64,000 bases of DNA from Karstenula rhodostoma CBS 690.94 (GCA_010093485.1 MU001512.1:913471-977470), one strand, 5' to 3'; positions 34,319 to 47,456 are shown, counted from the first letter of the stretch. Numbers and translations are program-made. Notes: generated from the letters alone by a model not told the origin.

Positions 34319-37300
34319 ATGGCCGGAGCTCAGCACAACGGCACCAATGGCTCTGCCAACGGTCGCCCGAGCTCTTCGGCCGCAAAATACAACCTCGCGC
34401 CGCACTTCATCGGCGGAAACCATCTCGGCGCCGCCGCGCCCGGCAAGGTCAAGGACTTTGTCGCCGCCCAGGACGGCCACACCGTCATCACAAACGTGCT
34501 CATTGCCAACAACGGCATTGCTGCAGTCAAGGAGATCCGCTCCGTGCGGAAGTGGGCGTACGAGACCTTTGGCGATGAGCGTGCCATCCAGTTCACCGTC
34601 ATGGCGACCCCCGAGGACCTGCAGGCGAACGCAGAGTACATCCGCATGGCCGACCAGTACGTTGAGGTGAGTGCCCAGCAATGCAAACTTTGATCCCCGA
34701 CAAAAAGGAGCCATGGCTGACAGACCGCAGGTGCCCGGAGGCACAAACAACAACAACTACGCCAACGTCGAGCTGATTGTCGACATTGCCGAGCGTATGA
34801 ATGTGCATGCCGTGTGGGCAGGATGGTGCGTACTCTGTTTCCTTTGGATTGGCCATGGTTGCTAACGCTCGGTCTAGGGGTCACGCATCCGAGAACCCAA
34901 AGCTCCCCGAATCGCTCGCCGCCTCGCCGAAAAAGATCGTCTTCATTGGCCCCCCAGGGTCCGCTATGCGGTCGCTGGGAGACAAGATCTCGTCCACCAT
35001 CGTCGCGCAGCACGCCAAGGTGCCTTGCATCCCGTGGTCGGGAGAGGGCGTGGACCAGGTCGTTGTCGACGACCATGGCATTGTCACTGTCGAGGACAAC
35101 ATCTACGATAAGGGCTGCACAAAGACACCTGAAGAGGGTCTGGAGGCAGCCAAGAAGATCGGCTTTCCCGTCATGGTAAAGGCCTCGGAAGGTGGTGGCG
35201 GCAAGGGTATCCGAAAGGTCGAGCGTGAGGAAGACTTCGTCCCGCTGTACAAGGCCGCGGCGTCGGAAATTCCCGGCTCGCCCATCTTCATCATGAAGCT
35301 CGCAGGCACCGCACGGCATTTGGAAGTGCAGCTGCTCGCTGATCAGTACGGGAATAACATCTCGCTGTTCGGTCGTGACTGCTCCGTCCAGCGTCGACAC
35401 CAAAAGATCATCGAGGAGGCGCCTGTGACGGTCGCTACCCCGAAGACCTTCCACGAGATGGAGAAGGCGGCTGTGGCTCTCGGAAAGCTTGTCGGATACG
35501 TCTCCGCCGGTACTGTCGAATACCTCTATTCGCATGCCGATGACAAGTTCTACTTCCTTGAGTTGAACCCCCGTCTCCAGGTCGAGCATCCTACGACTGA
35601 AATGGTTACTGGCGTGAACCTCCCAGCTGCTCAGCTTCAGATTGCCATGGGTCTTCCTTTGCACCGCATCCGCGACATCAGACTGCTTTATGGCGCGGAT
35701 CCCCACACCAGCACTCCGCTGGACTTCGATTTTGACAAAGAGGGTAGCGTGCAGAAGCAGCGACGACCCACTCCAAAGGGCCATTGCACTGCCTGCCGCA
35801 TCACGTCAGAAGATCCCGATGAGGGCTTCAAGCCTTCTGGTGGTACCATGCACGACCTCAACTTCAGGAGTAGCTCCAATGTTTGGGGTTACTTCTCCGT
35901 CAGCTCTGCTGGTGGTATTCACAGCTTTTCTGATTCTCAGTTCGGTCACATCTTCGCCTATGGTGAGAACCGACAAGCATCACGGAAGCACATGGTTGTT
36001 GCGCTCAAGGAACTGAGCATTCGTGGTGACTTCAAGACTACCGTCGAGTACCTCATCAAGCTTCTCGAGACCCCTGCTTTTGAGGACAACACCATCACCA
36101 CGGGCTGGTTAGACGAGCTGATTTCCAAGAAGCTTACCGCCGAGCGCCCTGACCCATTGATCGCCGTCATCTGCGGTGCCGTTACCAAGGCGCACGTTGC
36201 GAGCGAAGCTTGCATTACCGAGTACAAGACAAGCTTGGAGAAGGGTCAGGTTCCTTCCAAGGACGTTCTCAAGACTGTGTTCCCTATAGATTTCATCTAT
36301 GAGGGTTACCGGTACAAGTTCACCGCTACCCGATCTAGCATCGACAGCTTCACTCTCTTCATCAATGGTTCAAAGTGCTCTGTTGGCGTGAGGGCGCTCG
36401 CTGATGGTGGTCTTCTTGTGCTTCTTAGCGGAAAGTCACACAGCGTGTACTGGAAGGAGGAGGTCGGCGCCACTCGCGTTTCCGTCGACGGAAAGACCGC
36501 ACTTCTGGAGCAGGAGAACGACCCTACACAACTCCGCACACCGTCTCCCGGTAAACTGGTCAAGTTTACTGTCGAAAACGGTGATCACATCAGAAAAGGG
36601 CAACCTTTCGCCGAAGTCGAAGTTATGAAGATGTACATGCCGCTTATAGCTCAGGAGGACGGTATCGTCACCTTCATTAAGCAACCTGGAGCTACCCTTG
36701 AAGCCGGAGATATCCTTGGTATACTCGCATTGGACGACCCCTCCAAGGTGAAGTCCGCTCAGCCATTCGTGGGTCTGCTTCCCGATCTCGGCCCACCGCA
36801 GGTTATGGGCAATAAGCCGCCGCAGAGGTTCGCCTACTTGTTTGGCGTCGTTACGCACATCCTGCAGGGCTTCGACAACCAGGTCATCATGCAGAGCACA
36901 CTCAAAGAGCTTGTGGAGGTTCTCCGTGACTCAGAGCTGCCATATGGCGAATGGAACGCACAGGCCTCTGCTCTCCACTCTCGCATGCCTCAGAAACTCG
37001 ACACCATCTTGTCAGAGGTTGTCGAGCGTGCGCACAAGCGAAACCTAGAGTTCCCTGCCAAGCAACTCTCGAAGGCTTTTCAACGCTTCCTCGACGATAA
37101 TGTTCCCAAGACCGATGCAGACCTCTTGATGGCTGGTCTGTCACCCTTGACAGAAATTATTGACCGCTACGCCGACGGGCTTAAGGCGCATGAGTACACT
37201 GTCATGATCCGCCTTCTCGAGCAGTATTGGACGGTGGAGAACTTGTTCTCCAACCGTGCTGGCCGGGATGAGGAGGTTATTCTCAAGTTGCGTGACGAGA

Positions 37301-40300
37301 ACCGCGGCAACATTGTTCCCGTTGTCCACACGATTCTCTCCCACACCCGAGTCAATGCCAAGAACAACCTTCTTATTGCAATCCTGGACCTTTACCGACC
37401 CAACAAGCCCGGTGCCGGCAATGTTGCGAAGTACTTCAAGGATGCTCTCAAGAGGCTTACTGAACTCGAATCCCGACAAACTGCCAAGGTTTCCCTGAAG
37501 GCTCGTGAGGTGCTCATCCAGTGCGCCATGCCTTCTCTCGAAGAGCGAACTTCGCAGATGGAGCATATTCTCCGGTCCGCAGTCGTTGAGTCTCGCTACG
37601 GCGAGAGCGGTTGGGACCACCGCGAGCCTCACTTCGAGGTTATAAAGGAAGTCGTTGACTCTAAATATACTGTCTTCGACGTGCTGCCCCAGTTCTTCGT
37701 CCACCAAGACCCTTGGGTAGCTCTCGCTGCTTTGGAAGTGTACACTCGCCGCGCCTACCGTGCCTACCAACTCAAGGACATACACTACCACACGGACAAA
37801 GAACAGCCCTATCTCCTTTCCTGGGATTTCATCCTGCGCAAAGTTGGTGAGCAAGAGTATGGCCTCCCTGTTGAGGCTTCACAGCCCGGCACGCCAAGCA
37901 CGCCTGCATTCGAGCGGCCTCCTCGCATTCACTCGATTAGTGACATGTCTTACCTGAACTCGAAGGTAGAGGGTGAGCCTAGTCGCAAGGGTGTGGTAGT
38001 CCCTGTGGAATACTTGGACGATGTTGATGAGTCTATTGGCAAGGCTCTCGAGATCTTCCCTGCGCTTGGCGCGAAGAAGAGCGCTGTCAACCTCAAGGAG
38101 ACCATGACCTTGAAGCGTACTCCTACTTCTGGCGCAAACGTGAACCAGACTCCTGATGAGCTTACCGGGGTACTGAATGTAGCCGTTCGCGATGTCGAGA
38201 GCTTCGATGACAAGGAGATCCTGGAGCGTATCTTGCCGATCGTGAAGGAGTACCAGGACGAGCTCTTGACCCGCCGCATCCGTCGTCTCACATTCGTGTG
38301 CGGTCACAAGGATGGAACATACCCTGGATATTTTACTTTCCGTGGCCCTCACTACACCGAAGATGACAGCATTCGTCACGTCGAACCCGCTCTCGCCTTC
38401 CAGCTTGAGCTTGGCCGTCTGTCCAAATTCAACATCAAACCGGTCTTCACCGAAAATCGGAATATCCACATCTACGAAGCTGTAGGCAAGGGTGCTGAGA
38501 GCGACAAGCGCTACTTCTTGAGAGCAGTCGTTCGTTCTGGCCGTCTTCGGGAGGACATTCCTACGGCCGAATACATGATCTCCGAGACGGATAGACTCAT
38601 GACCGATATCCTTGACGCTCTTGAAATCGTCGGAACTTCTCAAGCCGACATGAACCACATTTTCATCAACTTCTCTCATGTCTTCCCGCTCGCTCTAAGC
38701 GAGATCGAAGAAGCTATTGCTGGCTTCTTGGACCGTTTCGGTCGTCGTCTCTGGCGCCTGCGTGTTACAGGTGCGGAAATCCGCATCATTGTGACCGACC
38801 CCTCAACTGGTGCTCCGTACCCTCTCCGCGTTGTCATCACCAACACATCGGGCTATGTCATCAATGTGGAGATGTATGCCGAGCGCAAGTCTGAGAAGGC
38901 TGGCAAGTGGGTCTTCCACAGTGTTGGTGGAACGACCAAGATCGGTGCTCTCCATCTGCAGCCCGTTAACACTCCCTATCCCACCAAGGGAGCTCTGCAA
39001 CCGAAGCGTTACAAGGCCCATCTCATGGGTACTCAGTACGTTTATGACTTCCCTGAACTATTCCGCCAGGCCACAGAGAACTGCTGGAACCTTGCTGTTG
39101 CCAAGCATCCTCACCTGAGCGAGAAGCAGCCTCAAAAGGGGGAGTGCATTGAGTACTACGAGTTGGTGCTCGACGACAACGATAACCTAGCCGAGGTGAA
39201 TCGTGAAGCTGGCACCAACACTATCGGTATGGTAGGATGGATCGTCACGGCCAAGACACCAGAGTATTCACGTGGTCGTCGCTACATTATTATCGCCAAC
39301 GACATCACCTTCAAGATCGGTTCATTCGGCCCGCAAGAAGACAAATTCTTCCACAAATGCTCCGAGCTCGCTCGCAAGCTCGGCATTCCCCGTATCTATC
39401 TATCTGCCAACTCTGGCGCTCGCATTGGTCTTGCTGAGGAGCTCATCCCTCACTTCTCCGTTGCATGGAAAGATGCCAGCAAGCCCGAATCTGGATTCGA
39501 TTACCTTTACCTGACGCCTCAGAAGTACAAGGCTTTCATTGACGGTCAGCGTGAGGATGTCATCTGTGAGAAGGTCACTGTTGAAGATGAAGAGCGATTC
39601 AAGATCACCACGATCATTGGCCGTGAAGATGGTCTCGGTGTCGAGTCTCTTCGTGGATCGGGTCTGATTGCTGGTGAAACCTCCAGGGCTTATGAAGACA
39701 TATTCACCATAACTTTGGTCACTTGTCGTTCGGTTGGTACGTATCGCTTTATCTGACTCACAATGATCGTGATTGTTAATAGTAAACAGGTATTGGTGCC
39801 TATCTTGTCCGACTCGGCCAGCGTGCTATCCAGATTGAGGGTCAACCTATCATTCTCACCGGTGCTCAAGCCATCAACAAGCTTCTTGGTCGTGAAGTGT
39901 ACACGTCCAACCTCCAGCTTGGTGGTACGCAAATCATGTACAGGAACGGCGTTTCCCACATGACCGCTGAGGATGACTTCGAGGGTGTGTCCAAGATTGT
40001 CAAGTGGATGGCATATGTTCCCGATAAGAAGGGCAACCCAGTTCCTGTTTCCCCTACCGCAGACGAGTGGGACCGTGACGTCATCTATTACCCCCCTGGC
40101 CGGTCTGCCTACGATGTGAGGCATCTGATCGCAGGTAAAGAGGATGAGGATGGCTTCCAGGCTGGACTGTTTGACCGTGGGTCCTTTGAGGAGACTCTCG
40201 GTGGTTGGGCCAAGACTGTCGTTGTCGGTCGCGCTCGACTGGGCGGTATCCCTATCGGTGTTATTGGCGTCGAAACCCGCTCCGTTGAGAACGTTACACC

Positions 40301-41333
40301 GGCTGATCCCGCCAACCCTGACTCGATTGAGCAAATCACGTCGGAAGCTGGTGGTGTTTGGTACCCCAACTCCGCTTTCAAGACCGCTCAAGCTATCAGG
40401 GACTTCAACAATGGTGAGCAATTGCCCTTGATGATCCTCGCCAACTGGCGTGGTTTCTCGGGCGGTCAGCGCGACATGTACAACGAGGTGCTCAAATACG
40501 GTTCGTACATCGTCGATGCCCTCGTCAAGTTCGAGCAGCCCGTCTTCGTCTACATTCCTCCCTTTGGCGAGCTCCGCGGTGGATCTTGGGTCGTCGTGGA
40601 CCCCACCATCAACCCTCAATACATGGAAATGTACGCCGATGAGGATTCGCGCGGTGGTGTATTGGAGCCGGAAGGTATTGTTGGTATCAAGTACCGCAAG
40701 GAACGCCAGCTCGAGACAATGGCCCGCAATGACCCAACTTACGGTGCTCTAAAACGCAAGCTGAACGACCCTGCAACGCCCCACGATCAGCTTCAGAGCA
40801 TCAAGGCCGACATGACGGAACGCGAACAGCTACTTCTGCCGGTATACAATCAGATTGCTCTACAATTTGCTGATCTACACGACCGCGCAGGCCGTATGGA
40901 AGCCAAGGGGGTGATCCGCTCCTCTCTTCGATGGCAGAATGCGCGCCGGTTCTTTTACTGGCGTCTCCGTCGCCGTCTCAACGAGGAGTACATCCTCAAG
41001 AAGCTCGCTACGGCGGCAGCACCTTCCTCTGCCGAACAACCGTCGGCTAAGCTAGACGCTACTACCCGCTCCAAGGGTCTTGAAATGCTGAAGGCTTGGT
41101 CTGCCGTTCCCAAGTTTGACCAGGACGATATGAGTGTTGCGGTGTGGTACGAGGAGAACAGGAAGACTGTGCACGATCGCGTAGAGCTTCTTAAGAGGGA
41201 TGGCATTGCGCTTGAGGTTGCGCAGCTCATGCGGAAAGACCGCGAGGGTGGTCTCAAAGGTGTTATGGCACTACTGAGCACACTGCCGACGGGCGAGAAG
41301 GAGGAAGTACTCAAGATGCTGTCGAAGGCATAA
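34319..41333 (+). CDS. ACC1: Acetyl-CoA carboxylase
   Basis: Four exons (34319-34666, 34731-34825, 34878-39736, 39790-41333) encode 2281 residues, the usual fungal length. The enzyme makes malonyl-CoA for fatty-acid and polyketide synthesis in the cytosol. Domains in order: biotin carboxylase (about 50-570) with the ATP-grasp glycine loop [12 protein letters not shown] and the catalytic block [31 protein letters not shown]; biotin carrier with EVMKM, Lys about 732 being the biotin site; a long central domain (to about 1500); and the two-part carboxyltransferase (about 1510-2200) with [12 protein letters not shown] and [18 protein letters not shown] [19 protein letters not shown]. Introns of 64, 52 and 53 nt all keep frame; the last lies within [16 protein letters not shown]. 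The central-domain Ser-rich segment ([12 protein letters not shown], about 1170) is the region where fungal ACC is regulated by Snf1. Confidence 0.97.
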
Positions 41334-42009
41334 ACATATCACGCTCTTGCCCGGCTTTGGACTGTAAGACTAGGTGGTGCTCTTTCTTATCTACGGATTA
41401 TCGGGGGACAGGTTCGTAGGAGACTCCATTCATTCGTGTTTGCAATGGATGCTTTGGGTGGAGTTGTTGCGCAGCGACTTTGTTTGCTTTGGTAACGCCG
41501 CGATGTCTTCCACTGTGGGATGATGAATCAAGAAAAGTGGGTTTAGATACATAGATCTATCCGAATTTAGCTACTACAACCGTTCAAACTAATCAACCGT
41601 GAGGATGGTGACCACACATTTGTGAACATGTGAGAAAGGGTCAAGAGGTGTGTTATTACATGCGATGGCGACCTGCTTCCCTGACACCTCTGTGACGAGC
41701 AGTGTGTCTCTGCCATACCCACAGGCAATACGACTCATGAATCTCTTGGTCTTACTTGATACGATTATGCTAGGAGAGGGGCTGATGTTTGTGTTTTTGC
41801 GGGCTCCGCTGCGGGGCCGCCGTAGGGCCGTGAGAGCTACGTCACCACGAGGAGCAAAATGGAAGCACCCCTCATTAGTCACTATTGGAGACAGTATTTA
41901 TACTGCCGATCTGACAACTCGTAAACACACCTTCTTTGTCTGCATCGTGTCTCGATTGTCGATTCCTCATCCGCCTTCACCCGACGCAACGAAAGTCCAG
42001 ACAGCTAGA
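41334..42009. promoter_or_regulatory. Region between ACC1 and the ABM-fold gene
   Basis: No gene supported. A palindrome around a TATA-like core (cagtatttatactg, about 41892-41905) lies about 110 bases before the next start codon. A tacgtcacc site (about 41838-41846) resembles a bZIP/CRE half-palindrome. Confidence 0.4.
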
Positions 42010-42489
42010 ATGGTCTATACTATCGTGGTACACCTCTACGCGAAAGAGGATCAAGAAAGTATCGAGAAGCTCAAGGCGAAGTTAGTAGAAGCCAGCCAAG
42101 TATACAGCAAGGATAAAGAGACATTGTCGTGGTTTGTCATGCAGGATGTAGCGGATAAGAGGAAATTTACGATTGTGGAGCGGTACCTGAAGGAATCGGT
42201 ACGTTTGCCTCAGAGCTGTCGCCTCCATTCCTTGTCTCTTGTTCCCATTGTTTGTTAGCCTTAGAAGCAAAGGATATGGCCCGTGTCCGAAGCAGGAACT
42301 TCGAGATGAGGTCAACGATGGATCCACGGATAGAGTGCTGACACGTGATGACAGAGTCAGAAGTACCACCTCGAAAACCCCTACTGGAAGACTTTCGACC
42401 CCTATGTCATTCCTCTGTTGGAGAAACCGATGGATCTGAGGCGCCTCGAGGAGTTGGATACGAGTGAGAGTGCTGCGGGCGCGCACTAG
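42010..42489 (+). CDS. ABM-fold (antibiotic biosynthesis monooxygenase-like) small protein
   Basis: Two exons (42010-42198, 42355-42489) encode 107 residues. The sequence VYTIVVHLYAKEDQESIEKLKAKLVEASQVYSKDKETLSWFVMQDVADKRKFTIVERYLKESSQKYHLENPYWKTFDPYVIPLL has the pattern of the dimeric ferredoxin-like ABM family: a first strand, a helix with Leu repeats, then strand WFVMQD and FTIVERY, then a helix ending HLENPYW. Members of the family include quinol and heme monooxygenases and many fungal proteins of unknown role, so the reaction is not assigned. The intron is 156 nt; acceptor AG at 42353-42354 is chosen, but 42359-42360 would also keep frame and drop two residues. Confidence 0.75.
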
Positions 42490-43152
42490 TATGACAACAG
42501 AAAGGGAGATACTACCGTGGCGGGCATGTACAACGACACTGTTTAAGGATGGAAAAGGCGACTATGTGGTAAACCATCATCATTGGGCTGCGATTATCAT
42601 CTTGTGCGTATGTTCCATTAAAGAGGTTGCGATGCCGAACCTAGATACATCATTAGGACAAGCTTTCGAAGCATCCCCCGTGTTTCTGTCGTAGGGCTCC
42701 ATTATTTGGAATCTTATGCACGGCAGTCTATCTCGTATATTGAACAAATGAAGTTCCTACGTACCACCCGACCCGGCACGTGCATGATTCGCCTCGGGTA
42801 TATTGCACGCACAGTCACGCAACTTCTACCTCAAGACGTCTCCATATCCTTGCACTATATACCAAAATTTGTAACTTTTGGCTTTGCAAGGGGTATTAAT
42901 TTCACCCATGCTGACTGTTCTCTGTGCCTGGGCAGGTCACGCGCATAACAGACGAATAGGCTTCTAGGAGACAAAATGGATTACGACTATAGCACGCTGA
43001 CATTCTATGAGAATCAATCGGGGAATATAAAAGACTGAAAGCTGAAGACGGTGAACGACTGATTCAGCTGCAATTGCAGCTGGGGATTATAGATGGAATG
43101 ATTGGTTCTAGTCAATGCTGGTCACAAATATGACCATCTGGCCACGAGGAAC
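42490..43152. other. Intergenic region, convergent 3' ends
   Basis: Small frames only and no motif. AT content rises moderately here compared with the gene-dense part. Confidence 0.45.
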
Positions 43153-43822
43153 TCAAGCGTTGAACTCAAGGCCCCGATAGGGCCCAGACGCCGCGATCTT
43201 GAAGTCAACACAAGACTCGTACGTCTGCTTTGCAGCGGTGCCCAGCCACCACCATTGGAGCACCTATAGTGGAATCAGCAAGACAATCTTACCTGTGGAT
43301 CGAACATCGACTTACACAATCACCGGCGTTTGCACAAGTGGTTTCCAGCCCACTCGGCACCGTAACACTGAAGTCTCTCTGCTCAAGCGGAACATCTTGT
43401 TCGCTTTTGCCGGGTGCATAGGCCTTGGTCCAAATTTTCAAAAAGTCTCCGACCAGCTTGTTCTGCTTTGTGCTCACGATACTCACGTTCGCAATTCCCT
43501 CGTGCGGAATGCGCAGCCAGATCTTGACGGGCACGACATCTCCAGCCTTCCACGTCTGCACGTTGGCACTGTTGTCGGAGAACTGGAGACCCTTGCACAA
43601 GTAGAGGTTGCAGGCGGCGCGGTCGAACTTGTTATCGCTGCTGGCAATCTTGGTGAGCTGCTCGACGTAGGACGTGTTGTCGGACTTGATGGCGGAGGTG
43701 ATGGCTTGACCACAGGCGGTGGTTATGGCGGGGCCAATGGCGCGGGAGGGCGGGACGGTGATGATGCCGTGTGAGAGAACGGCAGGAGCAAATAGGAAGA
43801 CGGTAGCTAAAGTGGCAAACAT
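43153..43822 (-). CDS. Secreted LPMO-like (chitin-binding type-4-like) protein
   Basis: Two exons on the minus strand (43822-43316 and 43263-43153) encode 205 residues. A signal peptide MFATLATVFLFAPAVLS is followed directly by His (HGIITVPPSRAIGPA), so mature His1 could be part of a copper histidine brace. Cysteines in CGQAI, RAACNLYLC, TTCANAGDC and YESCVDF can form disulfides. The end GDC-VLQWWWLGTAAKQTYESCVDFKIAA is the typical C-terminal block of PF03067-like LPMO/chitin-binding type-4 proteins. The 52-nt intron (gtaagt to actatag) lies in phase 0 between GDC and VLQ. Oxidative polysaccharide cleavage is inferred from the fold; the substrate is unknown. A TATA-like gatataaatg (minus strand, about 43,900-43,891) lies some 70 bases upstream. 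It is the last gene before the AT-rich block. Confidence 0.8.
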
Positions 43823-44460
43823 TGTGTAGATTGCAAGTGCGGTAGGAGAGATGGAGGTGGAGGAATAAGATGGCGAACGGGCAAAGATGGCATTTATATC
43901 AGCATCGGGATACTCCAGCGACGGGCTCAAGGGTGAGGCTTCTTGCTTGCAGATCTGCTTGATGTATGTGTACTCAAAAGGCAGTTTTAATTTCGACTGC
44001 ATAAAGTGGTTACCACTCTATCGCATTTAGGCGTGGTCCCGCTCAGACTCGTGAGGACGAAATGCGGTAGTGTAATGTATGAGACGGCAAAGTTTTGCAG
44101 ATGCTCCGCTGGGCGGGAATGCAAGAGTCCCAGCCACCAGAGTTCAGAGCATACTTCAATTGGGGTCAGTATTCTGCACGGGAACAATTTCCCGTGTCTG
44201 CCTGGTATAGGATGAAAAGGCCCAGCCTAGGTGGGGTTGGAGGCAAGAGCACCGTGATTTTAACGTAACAAAGATTTCATAGTTAACATGGCAGCTATAC
44301 ACCGTCACAGAGAAACATTATATTTTACTCGCAAACGTGCCATGTCTTCATTATCGTGTGACGGTCAAGCGTGTGGGATAATATAGGTGGGAGAATAAGG
44401 TACATGTAGCTAAGCTAACTAACACTAGGAGTTAGCTAACTAAAAGAATTTTCCACGCTA
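43823..44460. other. Transition zone to the AT-rich block
   Basis: No gene supported. Composition is still fairly balanced up to about 44,330, then AT content rises. A perfect palindrome gttagctaac sits at about 44,431-44,440. The first strongly RIP-like bases start about 44,461. Confidence 0.5.
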
Positions 44461-44593
44461 GTAAATTTTAGTATATAAAGAAATTCTTAAAAAAAAAAAA
44501 AAATTTTTTCTTTTTTTTTATATTACTATTTCTAATAAGATAATAAACCTATACTAAAGTTTTTATAAACTAACTTATATAATATAATAGTTT

Positions 44594-44672
44594 ATTTTCT
44601 TTTCTAAAATTACTATTATTACTACCTAGTAATAAATAAATATTTAGAATACTATATAAATCTATTAAAAAG
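44594..44672 (-). mobile_element. Fragment of the poly(A)-tailed element family
   Basis: The block around actacctagtaataaataaa followed by ctattaaaaagct matches the 3'-end segment of the family (as at 46,010-46,090), in minus orientation and without a clear T-run. More diverged than the other copies. Confidence 0.5.
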
Positions 44673-44929
44673 CTTAAATATATTTTAGATATAAATAATA
44701 TATTATAATTTTAGAAATCTATAATAAAATATTAGTAGAAAATAGTATAATAGAAAATAATACTAATAGTAAAAAATAAAATATTACTATTTAGTATTAT
44801 AAAAAAATAATATTATATAATAAAGTTTTATATAAGTAAGAAATTCTAGAAATATTAGAGTTTTTATTATAACTAGAGGTATTTTATATCTAACTAAAAA
44901 GATTATATAATAGTAAGGGGTATATAGTT

Positions 44930-45145
44930 ATAAATACTAATAAAAAGATTTAGTAGTAATTTATTTATTTAATACTATACCTTAGTTTATATATAGATAC
45001 TAGATATATTTTAGTTACTTTTTTAGTTCCCCTTTATTCGTGTATTAGTAAAAGTATAATATACCTTTTTATCCCCTCTACTTTATTAAGTTACTCTACT
45101 TTATAGTAAATTTCTATAATATATACTATACCTTTTATTTATTTT
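44930..45145 (+). mobile_element. Fragment similar to the copia internal leader
   Basis: This stretch aligns with 51,905-52,080 (shared blocks such as ttagttcccctttattcg and ctttttatcccctctac), the region just inside the left LTR of the copia element. It suggests a second, broken copy of that element. Confidence 0.6.
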
Positions 45146-45991
45146 TAAAATTAAAGTTATATTACTTATATTAGAATTCTAATATTTAAATTACTCTCTT
45201 CTATTTATAAATAGTCTAATTTTATTTATTCTAGATAGTATATATTTAAATATAATAGTTAATAATTTTCTATTATTTAATACTTATATAGAAAAGCTAG
45301 ATAATAAAAGTATATTTAAGAAAAAAAAAAGTATTTTATTTTTTTTACTCTTATTATAGATTTATTAATATAACTACTAATATTATTTACTAGTTAATAC
45401 TAGATAATATTACTTAATAATTATTTAAATTTATTAAAAATAAATATATCTAGAATAGACTAAGTAGCTAATAGTTATTTTAATAATTTAAAAAAAGTCT
45501 AAAACTAGTTTAAGAACTAGAAAAATACTAATAAACTTTAATATATTAATATAATATAATAATATATTAAAGTAGAGAACTTTATAGTTCTTTCTAAGTT
45601 TATAAAAGGTATAGTATTCTAAGTTATTATATTAAAAATTCTATTTTTATAATTACTAACTTAAAAATAACTATATAAGTATTTTTAGAAAAATAGATAT
45701 AACTATAACTACGAAAAGAATAATTATAAACTATATTTCTAATTATTTATAGAATATTTTATATTAAATACCCTAAAAGTTAATTATACTCTCTAGTTTA
45801 TTACTAATATATACTAAACTATAGAAAGAATAGAAATCTAATTCTAATAATTATAGAATTCTTTATAGACTAGAACTTAAAAGGTTTTATAAGTAAAAAT
45901 ACTATAAGCTTTAGAATTTTCTAAAGAATAATACTAATTAATATATAATTAACTTAAAAAATACTAATAATAGTTAGGTTAATTACCTCTT

Positions 45992-46118
45992 TTTTTTTTT
46001 TTTTTTTTAATATAAAGCTACTATTATAACTATCTAGTAATAAGGAAATATCTAGAGGTACTATATAGATTTATTAAAAGGCTATAAAGAATAGTATTAT
46101 TTATAATAAAAGAGAAGG
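45992..46118 (-). mobile_element. 5'-truncated copy of the poly(A)-tailed element
   Basis: Starts with a T-run (45,990-46,008), then the family 3' end, and stops after about 125 bases. It is flanked by taattacctctt at 45,980-45,991 and again at 46,119-46,130, a 12-bp target-site duplication. Short 5' truncation with a poly(A) tail is the hallmark of target-primed reverse transcription. Confidence 0.8.
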
Positions 46119-46248
46119 TAATTACCTCTTAACCTTTTAGATTATATATAAGAATACTAGAAAGAACTTAAAATAACTAATAAGAAATAATAAAAATTTA
46201 AGTATATAAAATATTTTTTATTCTATATCTAATAAAAACTATAATAGC

Positions 46249-47456
46249 CTAAATTCTAATCTAGGTCTATAGAACTATATAGTATACTTATAATAGAAGA
46301 AAGCTTTTTATCCTTTTTTAATATTTATTTTATATATTTTTATATATTTTTAATTATTAGTATAATACTAACTAATAGTTATTTAAATACTAACTTTCCT
46401 TATTTATACTTATTAATATCCTTAATTTTTATTTATAGCTTATAGTTTATAGTTTAGTATATTATTCTATTACTATTATCTACCTATTATTACCTATCTA
46501 TTATTACTATTAATATTATTTACTACTTCTTACTTTATTTACTATTATAGGGTAACTATTATCTATATTATATTTATTAACTATATAGGCTTCTCTATTA
46601 ACTCTTTAATTATAATTATCTTTATTATAAAGTCTAGTTCCTTCTAACCTTTAAGAATCTCTATAATCTACTCTTACTATTTACTAGTAAAGTTTTTATT
46701 ATTAGTTAACTACTATAGAGGTAATTCTACTCTAGATTAGTAATATTATATTAGTAATACTATATATATATATATATATATATATAAGAAACTTACTAAT
46801 AAACTCTATAATTATATAGTTTATAGCTATAATATATAGTATCTATATACTAGATTAATTATTATACTAATAAAAGTTAACTTAATAAAGAATATATTTA
46901 ATTTTATAGAGGTCTATATTATTTAACTTTATACTATATATAGAATTTATAGTATATATAAAATTATATTTATTACTAATAATTAGTTACTTATTATTAA
47001 CTATTTTAATAGAGATATTCTAGTATAGGTTTTTTTCTATAAGAGCTAGCCTTTATATATAGTACTATAAATTACTTACTACTAATAAATAACCTCTATT
47101 TTTTTTTTTTAAAATTATAATATTATTAATATATAATATTCTTAATATTTTATAACTTCTCTATAATTATATATTAGATATTAGTAAATAAGAAGTATAC
47201 TATCCTATTAGTATTATATAGTATTATAGTATTATAGTATTATAGTATTACTATATTATATAATATATATAGATAGGTTAATACTTAATTAATTAAGTCT
47301 AGTATTATAGGTATCCTTTCTTCTTTTTTTTTTATTATAAATAGTATTATCCCTTAGAGCTATTTAATAGATCTATATAGTATCTCTAAATATTTCCTTA
47401 TTACTAGATAGTTATAATAGTAGCTTTATATTAAAAAAAAAAAAAAAAAAAAAAAA
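46249..47456 (+). mobile_element. Poly(A)-tailed element, near full length, plus strand
   Basis: Begins near cctaaattctaatctagg and ends in 24 A (47,433-47,456). It is homologous over its length to the copies at 48,482, 50,296, 53,857 and 60,523. Flanks actataatagc (46,238) and actataagc (47,458) suggest a target duplication that has since changed. Confidence 0.8.

Noticed and set aside
34330..35784. 484-residue open frame antisense to ACC1
   Set aside because: It mirrors a strongly codon-biased gene; no motif, and it crosses ACC1 introns and exons without relation to them.
46755..46785. Tandem ta runs as CRISPR-like or telomeric repeats
   Set aside because: Simple dinucleotide runs inside the poly(A) elements; no spacer pattern and no TTAGGG repeats at the window edge.
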